From JACCXJ01 sp052387115 (lineage in GTDB: Bacteria; Pseudomonadota; Gammaproteobacteria; JACCXJ01): 40,281 bases of DNA. The notes under the pieces were generated by a model that was given only the letters and a program-made list of their open reading frames with translations, did not search any database and was not told the DNA's origin. Positions 23,804-31,536 of this stretch are shown piece after piece (position 1 is the first letter of the stretch; each line of letters begins with the position of its first letter). A program made the position numbers and the translations under genes. The stretch covers positions 1-40,281 of the forward strand of contig JBQTJM010000040.1 of NCBI GenBank assembly GCA_052387115.1. The letters are read 5' to 3'.

Positions 23804-25774
23804 CTAGAGCACCATGGTATCGTGCGCGCTATTGAGTGCGGCGATGGCGAGTCGTATCAAAGCATCCCTCCGGACATTAGACGCGGTGTCGCCTGCTCGA
23901 TCCAAGAGGCGTCTCGCTTCCCGCAGTGCCGCCGCGGCACCAGGGTGCAGGCCCTTCTCGAGCAGCACCCGAATGCCGTCCGTGGTATCCGCGATCGCCA
24001 AGCGCAACGGCGGCCTGGCGCTGGCCAGCGGCGTTCTCCCCAGGGCGGTCTGCGCGAGCTCCGAGGCCGAACGCACGTTCCCATCCGCATTGATGACCCT
24101 GAGGAAGGTCGCGACCGCCGTGACCTGCGCGGGGCTCATCTGGATCTGCCCGCTTATCGCCCGCTGGTTGCACGGATTATTGTTGAATTCGCGTCTATTA
24201 TAATGCTCGACCGCTTCTTCTATGGTTTTGGCTACGTGGTTATGAAATAGCGGCGTGGTATCGGCCGCCTCGACCAATACCACCGAGTTGAAGCGCCCGT
24301 CGCCGAGGCTTTCAATGCCCACGCTGTTCACGTCGCACGTGTTAGGGGCAACGCCGAAACCACCATCTCGGGGGATCCCGGGGGCAAGGGTCGGTGAATC
24401 CGCGCGGTCCTCGATCCCGGTGTTGAAGTTGCGGTTCTCGTCATTCGGGGTGTTGAGGGCCCCGGCGTTTCGATGGCAGGTGGCGCACTTACCGCCCGGG
24501 AGCGTGGGGTCACCGCCGCTGGTCCCGTCTCGGAAGATGAGCCGCCCTTGATCGGCTTCGTTCGGGCCCACCAGATCCGGGTCCGCCAGCACCAAGGTGT
24601 CGAGGTTGAGATCGTCCTGGCGGCCGGTCGACAACTGGAAGGCCTCCATCGCATCGAGCTGCTCGGGTGTCGGGAGCTGGAAGTCGGTACCCGGGACCCG
24701 ATTTAGGCTCCTGGTGAAGTGCTGCGTGACCGCCCCCATGGCGAAGTCCCGTAAGGTCCCGCCCGGCGAGCCATCGCCGGACCAGCCGGTCATCTCCGGC
24801 GGCGCCCCTGGGAGGTTGGTCGGCTGCGTGAGGGAGTGGGTCAATGCCAAGGTGTGAGGCACGCCGCGCATGACGAACTTCTTGGTCGGGTCCTCGAGCC
24901 CATCGACGTTTTCCAGGATGAGGCCGAACCTCCGCATCAGGCGGGGTTTTTCGAGGTCCTTCAGCGCCGGGTTGAATTCCGCCACGAACAGCGGATCGCG
25001 GGGCGGCAGCGTGGCGATGAACGCGGGGTCGATCGTGAGGTTGTTCTCCGCGCGGTGACAGGTGCCGCAGGTGCGGCCGTTACCGCCGAAGGTCTCCCCG
25101 AAGAACAGGCGCTCGCCCTCGGCGATCAGGGCTTCCAAGTCCGGTGTGGTCTGGGCATAGGCGGGTGCCGGGATCAGCATCTGGAAGGGCGCCTTGGCAA
25201 GCGCCATGAGTGGCCCGGTTCCCCGCGCCGCCCTATCTACGCTGGCGCGTTCCTCTCCGTAGTACAGCCTCTGGAACAGGGTCGGCGTACCGTAGAGCCA
25301 ACCCGCGTCGCTGGCCGTGCCGTTGGCCTCGGCCACGACCACCAGATCGAGCTTGAAGCCCTTGACGATGTCGGCTTCGAGGACGGTACCGAGAGAGGCC
25401 TTGCCGGCCTCGGGGCGCAATCGACCGACACGCAAGAACCCATCTCCTCCTTCCGGTTTCACGCTGGCCTTGGGTCCTGGCCGATTATCCACCAACCAAA
25501 CGTCGAAACCCTTGCCCTCGGGAAGTCCGGAGACCTCGACCGTGAGGCTGCCGTCTTTGAGGTCCAGCGTAGCCGTTCCCTTGGCACGGGAGAACTGCGA
25601 TGAGAGACCCTTGGAATACGCCGGCGCCAGCATCTTGGCGCGATCTCGGGGCCGTTGTGCCAGGATCCTGACGATCTTGCGCCGGGCGGGGCCCCCTGGA
25701 GGGGGGTGATCGGGGGATGGGCTAAGGGCTCGACAACCGGGAAACGCGCCGCCGTGGACACGACGGTCCATCAC
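23804..25774 (-). CDS. Diheme cytochrome c peroxidase/MauG-like protein with N-terminal beta domain
   Basis: The 656-residue protein has two heme c motifs, CGTCH at 236-240 and CATCH at 430-434. It also has the C-terminal PLFHNHVAKTIEEAVEHYN, typical of the cytochrome c peroxidase superfamily. Residues 60-160 form a separate domain (GSLTVEVSGLPEGKGFDVWLVDN and LDLVVVAEANG) like the beta-sandwich of anti-sigma-K factors. Heme attachment needs export, yet the N terminus from GTG 25774 (MMDRRVHGGAFPGC) is no signal peptide. A hydrophobic, AYAQ-ending stretch (FQMLIPAPAYAQ) occurs only near residue 197. The true start or an early frameshift is therefore unresolved. The substrate is unknown. Confidence 0.82.
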   Translation of the reverse strand: MMDRRVHGGAFPGCRALSPSPDHPPPGGPARRKIVRILAQRPRDRAKMLAPAYSKGLSSQFSRAKGTATLDLKDGSLTVEVSGLPEGKGFDVWLVDNRPGPKASVKPEGGDGFLRVGRLRPEAGKASLGTVLEADIVKGFKLDLVVVAEANGTASDAGWLYGTPTLFQRLYYGEERASVDRAARGTGPLMALAKAPFQMLIPAPAYAQTTPDLEALIAEGERLFFGETFGGNGRTCGTCHRAENNLTIDPAFIATLPPRDPLFVAEFNPALKDLEKPRLMRRFGLILENVDGLEDPTKKFVMRGVPHTLALTHSLTQPTNLPGAPPEMTGWSGDGSPGGTLRDFAMGAVTQHFTRSLNRVPGTDFQLPTPEQLDAMEAFQLSTGRQDDLNLDTLVLADPDLVGPNEADQGRLIFRDGTSGGDPTLPGGKCATCHRNAGALNTPNDENRNFNTGIEDRADSPTLAPGIPRDGGFGVAPNTCDVNSVGIESLGDGRFNSVVLVEAADTTPLFHNHVAKTIEEAVEHYNRREFNNNPCNQRAISGQIQMSPAQVTAVATFLRVINADGNVRSASELAQTALGRTPLASARPPLRLAIADTTDGIRVLLEKGLHPGAAAALREARRLLDRAGDTASNVRRDALIRLAIAALNSAHDTMVL

Positions 25775-26001
25775 CCCGCCAGGGTCGCGGGCCCTTGCGG
25801 GGGGTCAGCGATCACTACCCTGCTGCGCCGCACCATTACAGGGACCCTCGCCCTGCCATGGCGCAGTCGCTGCACCTGGGCCTCTCCGAGGTTGTTCCGT
25901 TAGCACCTGAAATCAAATAGATAATCATTAGGGGTGGGCGGTCCCAGGCTTGGTCCAGGGCTTGCTCAAACTGGTGGTGCAAGCACCCGTGGAGTAACGC
26001 G

Positions 26002-26127
26002 ATGAACAGTGCCATCGAGCTCATTCTGGTCACACTCTTGGCTTCCCTCGTAGCGCAGCCGGCGGTGAGGGCGGCGCCCCTCAGCGCTGGATCTGAGCGG
26101 GGCGATCGTGGCCAGCGGGATCGATGA
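26002..26127 (+). CDS. Short candidate secreted peptide
   Basis: ATG at 26002 is preceded by GGAG seven bases upstream and opens a 41-codon frame. The product starts MNSAIELILVTLLASLVAQP, a compact signal-peptide-like hydrophobic run with a possible cleavage after VRA. A charged tail (GSERGDRGQRDR) follows. A strong terminator begins 38 bases after the stop, so the unit looks self-contained. It resembles nothing I recognise and may be a chance frame. The 227 bases between it and the cytochrome gene hold no other gene. Confidence 0.4.
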   Translation: MNSAIELILVTLLASLVAQPAVRAAPLSAGSERGDRGQRDR

Positions 26128-26164
26128 CCCTCTCGGTTCCGAGCCAACGACCTCCACCACCCTT

Positions 26165-26190
26165 AACCCCGCACCCGCGGGGTTTTTTTA
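26165..26190 (+). terminator. Rho-independent terminator
   Basis: The stem AACCCCGC / GCGGGGTT with loop ACCC is followed by seven T residues. It ends a plus-strand transcript; the only candidate gene just upstream is the 41-codon frame at 26002. Confidence 0.85.
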
Positions 26191-26344
26191 TGTTCGGGCA
26201 CGGGTTTTCGCCGTCGTATTCCGAACTGCGGCTTTTTTTCGGCGGACGACACGCTGCGCGAGCACATGGCCCGCCACGACGATGCACGCGACCTGCTGTG
26301 CGCCCTCTACCGGATCGAGCTCGATCTCTTGCCCAATCCAGAGC

Positions 26345-26575
26345 GGAAGGTACTCACCGGCACGGGACAAGCCCTTGACCATTCGGAGCCCCAGCCGCAG
26401 GGCGGGCGGGGCTCCCTCCAGGGTGCATCCCAATCGGCGACCCCGACATCGATCGGCCGCATCTCGACCCCATGGCGCCGGGCGTCCTGCACGAGCTGGG
26501 CGGGGGCATAGAAGCCCATGGGCCGGCTGTTGAGAAGGGCGCAGCTGAGGCCGCGGGCCAGAGATCACCACCGCC
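26345..26575 (-). pseudogene. Internal fragment of error-prone DNA polymerase DnaE2
   Basis: On the minus strand one frame reads SCALLNSRPMGFYAPAQL and VQDARRHGVEMRPIDVGVAD. A second frame, after a shift near 26430, gives CTLEGAPPALRLGLRMVKGL. Both are well known internal DnaE2 (ImuC) sequence. Nothing of the polymerase active site or the C terminus is attached. The region 26191-26344 just to the left has an open plus frame (REHMARHDDARDLLCALYRIELDLLPNPE) of unknown origin, cut off where the dnaE2 piece begins. Confidence 0.75.
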
Positions 26576-26915
26576 GGAACTATCCCGGCGTGTCGGCTTG
26601 CCCTCCCGGACCACCCAACCACCGGCCGGTCCGTCCGACGCAACCGCTCCTGTTGCCAAGACCCATTGAATTTCCTATCCTTTATCCTTAGGCGCCATCT
26701 GAGGAAGAAGGGCTCCGGGGAGTTTGTCCTCCCAGAAGTCGGGGTGAAGCTCCAGAGCGCGCGGGGGCCTGCAACCAAGGCCGGCAAGGGGTCATCCACT
26801 TACCGGCGAGGAAATGCTGATCAAGGCCAAGCCCGCCACTGTGAAGCTAAGGGCCGTACCCCTCAAGGCGCTTAGGTGCAATCCAACTAACCCAGCTACC
26901 GCCTTCGAGGAACCC

Positions 26916-27092
26916 ATGAAAAATGTCGAGATGCATGTCGAGGGGAATATTCTGACTATCCAGATCGATCTCTCCAAAGAATACGGTCCCTCTTCCTCGG
27001 GCAAGACCATCATCATCGCCTCTACGGAGGGGAACGTGCCTGTCCCTGAACGCGAGGAGAAGATCGGGTTAAACGTCTACCGTAAAAAGTAA
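26916..27092 (+). CDS. Conserved small protein of unknown function
   Basis: ATG at 26916 with a GAGG five bases upstream gives 58 residues. They read MKNVEMHVEGNILTIQIDLS, then KEYGPSSSGKTIIIASTEGN, then VPVPEREEKIGLNVYRKK. I recognise this as a widely distributed small protein family without assigned function. It alternates beta strands and has no cysteine or membrane segment. The longer frame from 26814 adds unrelated residues. It stands alone, converging with the MFS gene. Confidence 0.75.
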   Translation: MKNVEMHVEGNILTIQIDLSKEYGPSSSGKTIIIASTEGNVPVPEREEKIGLNVYRKK

Positions 27093-27187
27093 GTATCGGT
27101 CTACGGTCAAGGGCGGGCGAGAAACGAACGCTTCAAAGCCGCATGGCCTGGCCAAGAGGGGACCGATCAAAATGCCGGGTTTTTGCT

Positions 27188-28516
27188 TTACACGGGCGTG
27201 CAAAAGCACCCCTGGTGCTTCGCGTCGTGCGAGCGGCCTAGCCAATAGCCGACGCCGGCCCATACCGCTGCCAGGGCCGCGCCGACGAGCGCGGCGAGCC
27301 AGGCGCCGAAGCCGAGTGCGTCGATTCCGGCTTTGACCCAGGCGCTGACCGCGTCGCCGCCGCGATAGACCGCCGTGTCGATGACGTTCTTCGCCTTGTA
27401 TTTGGTTTCCGCATCGACGACGGTGAACAGCATTTCCCGGCCTGGCCTGACCAGCGCGTACTCTCCGACCCGGCGAAACACCATCACCGCCGCGAGCACG
27501 CCGAACACCGGCATGAAGGCGAGGCAGAGCAGTCCGCCGGTGATCACGACGGGCACCGCCGTTAACAGTACGGTGACGCCACGACGCGCGGCCAGACGGC
27601 CAGTGAGGAAGATCTGCGTGAAAATGGTGAGCGCTTGCACCACCGCGTCCAGTGCGCTGAACACCTGGGTCTGGCGCACGCGATCCGGAAAGGTCTCCGC
27701 GACCAGGCGCGCCTGTTCGAAATACAGGAAGGTGCTGGCGGTCGCGAGCAGCACGACGAAGGCGCTGATGCCCAGCAGGTACGGCGAACGCGCGATGCGC
27801 GACAAGCCGGCGAAGATACCCCCGCCAATCGGCAGCTCGGGATCCTCGGTGCCCGATCCCATTCCGGCGCCGGCGCGTGCACGCCAGCGCAGCAGAATGC
27901 CGACACCGAGCAAGCAGAGGCCCAGAAGTCCGGCGGCGAGCAGGCCCAGCCCTGCATGACCGATGATCCCGACCAGCAGGCCCGCGAGCATCGGGCCGAG
28001 GAGTCCGCCGGCACTGGCGCCGGCCGCGATCAAGGCGAACAGGCGCCGAGCCTGCGCCGGCCGGAATACGTCCGCCATCAGGCTCCAGGCGACCGAGATG
28101 ACGCAGAGGTTGAACACCGACAACCAGACATAGAACACGCGCGCCAGCCAGACGCAATCAGGATGGGCGCGGAAACCCGCGGTGAAGGCCAGCAGATTGG
28201 CGATGAAGAATGCGTAGACCCAGGGAATGAGCCGCGCGCGCGGCACGGCCGCGCTGAGCGCGCCGTAGGCCGGCACCGCCAGCAGCATCGTCACAAAGGT
28301 CGCGGTGAACAGCCATTGCAGGTTCTGCACGCCGCCGGTGATACCCATGGTTTCGCGCAGGGGCCGCAGCATGGAGTATCCGGCGAACAGGCAGAAGAAC
28401 ACGCCGAAGCCAGCAACGACGGCCGACAGCTCGCCACGATCGGCTTTGAGCAGGCGATGCAGAAGTTCCGTAGGCGGCGAATACCGGCGTCTCGGATCAT
28501 CCGCATCCTGAGCCAC
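27188..28516 (-). CDS. MFS transporter related to NTP/NDP exchangers
   Basis: The 442-residue protein has about twelve hydrophobic segments. It has the block YSMLRPLRETMGITGG near residue 50 and RVGEYALVRPGREMLFTVVD with ETKYKAKNVIDTAVYRGGDA in the C-terminal half. Both are hallmarks of MFS proteins related to the ATP/ADP translocase (Tlc) family. Free-living bacteria with this branch have no proven substrate. The start is GTG at 28516, two bases after the aldo/keto reductase stop, so both genes form an operon with the reductase first. Confidence 0.82.
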   Translation of the reverse strand: MAQDADDPRRRYSPPTELLHRLLKADRGELSAVVAGFGVFFCLFAGYSMLRPLRETMGITGGVQNLQWLFTATFVTMLLAVPAYGALSAAVPRARLIPWVYAFFIANLLAFTAGFRAHPDCVWLARVFYVWLSVFNLCVISVAWSLMADVFRPAQARRLFALIAAGASAGGLLGPMLAGLLVGIIGHAGLGLLAAGLLGLCLLGVGILLRWRARAGAGMGSGTEDPELPIGGGIFAGLSRIARSPYLLGISAFVVLLATASTFLYFEQARLVAETFPDRVRQTQVFSALDAVVQALTIFTQIFLTGRLAARRGVTVLLTAVPVVITGGLLCLAFMPVFGVLAAVMVFRRVGEYALVRPGREMLFTVVDAETKYKAKNVIDTAVYRGGDAVSAWVKAGIDALGFGAWLAALVGAALAAVWAGVGYWLGRSHDAKHQGCFCTPV

Positions 28517-28518
28517 CC

Positions 28519-29451
28519 TCAGGACACCAGTGCCGCGATCCGATCCTGATACTGGGCATCGGCGGCCGCGCCCACGCCGGCGCCGAGATTGTCGAGCATG
28601 TGCCGGGCCTTGGAAGTCGCCGGGATGACCGCGGTCACCGCGGGATCCGCCAGCACGAATTTAAGGAACAGCTGGCCCCAGGATCGGCAATCGATCTCGG
28701 CGGCCCAGGCGGGGACTTCCCGCCCATGCACCGCATCGAACAGCCGGCCGTCCTCGAAGGCACGATTGACCAGCACGGCGACGCCGCGCTCCTTGCACAG
28801 CGGCAGTAGCCGCTTTTCGGCGGAGCGCGTTGCCGCGGAGTAGTTCACCTGGACGAAATCGATGCGCTCGGCCTCGACGATCCGGGCGAGCTCGTCGTGG
28901 GCGTGATCCAGATAATGCGTGACGCCGACGTAGCGTATCCGCCCGGCCTGCTTCAGCTCGCGCAGGAACGCCAGGTTCTCGCGCCAGTCGACCAGGTTAT
29001 GCACCTGCAGGAGATCGACCTTGTCGCTGCGCAGGTCTGCCAGCGAACCGTTCCACTGCGCGTGCGCCCCCGCGCCTGCGTTCACGGAAATCTTGGTGGC
29101 GAGGAAGGCGCGTTGGCGCCAATCGCCCTGCTGCAGCAGATCGCCGGTCACGGTCTCTGCGCGGCCGTAGCTGGGCGCGGTATCGATGAGGCTACCGCCG
29201 CCATCGAACAGCAGGCGCAGCACCTCGAAGAGCGGCGCGCGCTCGGCCTCCGTGGCGCCGACGTCGAAGGTGCCCGACGTGCCCATGCCGATCACCGGCA
29301 GCTGTTCGCCGCTACTAGGGATCGCACGCTTCTGCATCCCCGCTGGCGCGACCGACGGGCTCTCTGCCGCCCGACCGTTCGCAACCGCCGCGAAGGCGGC
29401 CGCGCCGATCGCACCGATGAATTCACGCCGGTTCATCCGAAAGCTGATCAT
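28519..29451 (-). CDS. Tat-exported aldo/keto reductase
   Basis: The 310-residue protein belongs to the aldo/keto reductase family: GSLIDTAPSYGRAE holds the catalytic Asp/Tyr pair, with FLATKISVNAG, VDLLQVHNLVDW and IRYVGVTHY. Its N terminus, MISFRMNRREFIGAIGAAAF ending GRAAE, is a twin-arginine signal (NRREFIGA), so the enzyme acts in the periplasm after folding with its nucleotide. A strong GGAGGAGG site precedes ATG 29451. The substrate is unknown. Confidence 0.88.
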   Translation of the reverse strand: MISFRMNRREFIGAIGAAAFAAVANGRAAESPSVAPAGMQKRAIPSSGEQLPVIGMGTSGTFDVGATEAERAPLFEVLRLLFDGGGSLIDTAPSYGRAETVTGDLLQQGDWRQRAFLATKISVNAGAGAHAQWNGSLADLRSDKVDLLQVHNLVDWRENLAFLRELKQAGRIRYVGVTHYLDHAHDELARIVEAERIDFVQVNYSAATRSAEKRLLPLCKERGVAVLVNRAFEDGRLFDAVHGREVPAWAAEIDCRSWGQLFLKFVLADPAVTAVIPATSKARHMLDNLGAGVGAAADAQYQDRIAALVS

Positions 29452-29655
29452 ATGTCCTCCTCCGCCGATCCAGGAATTGCTTACTTCGATGCTGCTCGGC
29501 CCCAGTGGTTCCGACCGCCCTCGCTCGCCGTTCCAATTACTGCTGCCATGCTCGGCCTGGAATGGGGGACTTTTGGGCCCTTCATCGGCTGGAGTGGCCC
29601 TGTTGCGGGGCGTTTTGGGGTCTCGGGCGAGCGAGGGGCAAAGGGAGTGGTTCGC

Positions 29656-31536
29656 TCATGGAGCTGAGCCGGATGGGAGAGGACTTCGACCCGAGAACAG
29701 CTCCGCCCTAACTTCCGGCGGGACCCAGAGGCCCTGCAGACGGCGCGGTGGTCCGATGTCGCGGAACAGCAGATCACCGTTGCCGAGTAGTTTCTCCGCG
29801 CCGCTCGTCTCCAGCAGCATGCGCGATTCGATCGCCTTCTGCATCTTCAGGCCCACGCGGCAAGGCATGTTACTGTCGAGCGCGCCCTTGATGATCTCGC
29901 GGCTTGGTTGCTGGGTGGCGACGATCAAGTGGATGCCGCTGGCGCGTGCCTTCTGCCCAAGGCGCAGAATTCGCTCTTCAACCGCCTTGCGTTCCTGCCG
30001 CCCGCGGCTCACCAGATCGGCATACTCGTCACAGACACAAACGATGCGCGGTACCGGGTGGCGCGTGCGGCGGATCAGTTCCGCCAGGTTGTCGGCTTGG
30101 ACGGCCTGCATCCGCCGATAGCGCTTTTCCATTTCCTCTATTAGATCGTCGAGCACTTCCGTCACGTCGCGTTCGTCGGGGAATACGAGCGAGCTCCCGT
30201 CCCGCAGAAACGGCGAACATGCCAACTCCGAGAACGCCTGCCGCTTGGGATCAATCAATACTAACCGGAGCGTCTCGGGGGTGTTCGTCAGCAAGAGCCC
30301 TGACAGCGCCGCGCGGAGCCATTCGCTCTTGCCGCTCCCGGTCGTGCCGGCCACCAGGACGTGTGCATGAAGCGCCTCGGCCAAGTCTGCGCAGTGCAGC
30401 CGGTTCTCCAGATCGACGCCGATCGGGACGCGGGCATTACCCAGTAACGGATCGCACCGGGGCAACTGGTCGCGGAATTGCGGCAAGGTGAGCGCTTGCC
30501 GGTCGGGTCGCTGTAGATCCACGACAAGCTGACCGCGGTCCAGCGTAATGAAGGGCGGCGCGTCGAGCTTCAGCCGGGCCTGGACTTCTATTGCCGTCCT
30601 CTGCACCTTGGCAATCTTTACGCCCCGCCTCGGCTCCAAAGGGAAACGCAGGAAGGCCGGCCCCGCAATGACCGTCCCACTCAGGGTTGCCGGCGCGCCG
30701 AATTCCTCGAAGACTTTCAGCAACTGGCGTGCGAGATCCGCATAACGGTCGTCCGTTGGTACCGATGGTCGGGTTTTGTCAACGGCCGCGGGCCGTTGCA
30801 CGTCAGGCAGAACACCCGCCAAGCGGCCGATCAGGGCCTTGAGCCGCGGTAGTGCCGGCGCTAAATCCTTAGGCGAGAAGACGCGTACCTGCCGCCGCGG
30901 CGTGAAGCTCACCACCGCCAGAGAACCTTCTTGCGACCTGCGCTCACGTTTGGCCGACAGCATGAGGTAGTAAAGGCACGCCTGCCCCACATCAGCCTCC
31001 GGCTGACCCCGGCCGAGCTTCAGCTCGACGACGCACCATGGCGCCTGTTGGGGCCGGCAGAAGACGGCGTCCGCGTGCCCACTGACACGCACGGCGTCGG
31101 TCCATCCGGGCTCGTGGTGCTCCCAGGATAGCGCTTCCTCGCTGACGATGTGCAGGCGCTCGCGGCCTCGCGCCGCCGCCTCAAGGCGTATCGCCGCAAG
31201 CCAATGGCATAGGTCATCCATGGCTTCCCAGAAACCCATCAGCTCTTCGGTTGAATCGGCGAGATGCGAGTGATGGCGGGGAAGGCGCGGACCGATCAGG
31301 CGACGAAAAGCGTGGTGCTTGAGCGCCTCGGCCTGCTCCGCAACGTCCCCGCCTGTTTCGGCGAGAGCGGTTTCCAGCGAGTAGCGCGGGTCGGCGCCGA
31401 GAAGTGCCGAGAACGACTGGTGGAACCAGGTGCCCAACAGAGAGATGGAAGGCTTACCACTTCCCGCGCCGCCCGGGCCGCCGGCGGCACGATAGAGCTC
31501 CTCACGCACCTCGCGGACGCTGATCAACCGCGTCAT
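29656..31536 (-). CDS. RecB/Cas4-type nuclease fused to FtsK/SpoIIIE DNA translocase
   Basis: The 626-residue protein joins two activities. Residues 140-200 show a PD-(D/E)XK nuclease pattern of the RecB/Cas4 type: GHAD (153-156), VELK (170-173) and QACLYY (185-190). Residues 370-600 are an FtsK-type motor: Walker A AGTTGSGKS (396-404), LRLVLIDPKRQAF, Walker B VCVCDEYADL with D503/E504, LGQKARASGIHLIVATQQPS and EKLLGNGDLLFRD. No membrane segments or gamma domain like those of chromosomal FtsK are seen. ATG at 31536 overlaps the upstream stop in ATGA. It probably translocates along and cuts DNA as part of the three-gene operon; this is inference. Confidence 0.82.
   Translation of the reverse strand: MTRLISVREVREELYRAAGGPGGAGSGKPSISLLGTWFHQSFSALLGADPRYSLETALAETGGDVAEQAEALKHHAFRRLIGPRLPRHHSHLADSTEELMGFWEAMDDLCHWLAAIRLEAAARGRERLHIVSEEALSWEHHEPGWTDAVRVSGHADAVFCRPQQAPWCVVELKLGRGQPEADVGQACLYYLMLSAKRERRSQEGSLAVVSFTPRRQVRVFSPKDLAPALPRLKALIGRLAGVLPDVQRPAAVDKTRPSVPTDDRYADLARQLLKVFEEFGAPATLSGTVIAGPAFLRFPLEPRRGVKIAKVQRTAIEVQARLKLDAPPFITLDRGQLVVDLQRPDRQALTLPQFRDQLPRCDPLLGNARVPIGVDLENRLHCADLAEALHAHVLVAGTTGSGKSEWLRAALSGLLLTNTPETLRLVLIDPKRQAFSELACSPFLRDGSSLVFPDERDVTEVLDDLIEEMEKRYRRMQAVQADNLAELIRRTRHPVPRIVCVCDEYADLVSRGRQERKAVEERILRLGQKARASGIHLIVATQQPSREIIKGALDSNMPCRVGLKMQKAIESRMLLETSGAEKLLGNGDLLFRDIGPPRRLQGLWVPPEVRAELFSGRSPLPSGSAP

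Noticed and set aside
24836..25603. 255-codon plus frame opposite the cytochrome gene
   Set aside because: It is antisense to a gene with two CXXCH motifs and a clear peroxidase C terminus; no domain is visible in it.
26250..26360. Plus frame reading REHMARHDDARDLLCALYRIELDLLPNPE as a gene
   Set aside because: It is only about 35 coherent residues, has no start signal, and is cut by the dnaE2 relic on the other strand. It is noted as unidentified relic sequence.
29656..31536. Third gene of the new operon as the chromosomal cell-division FtsK
   Set aside because: No N-terminal membrane segments and no gamma domain are visible. It has a RecB-type nuclease domain instead and lies in an operon with a P-loop ATPase.
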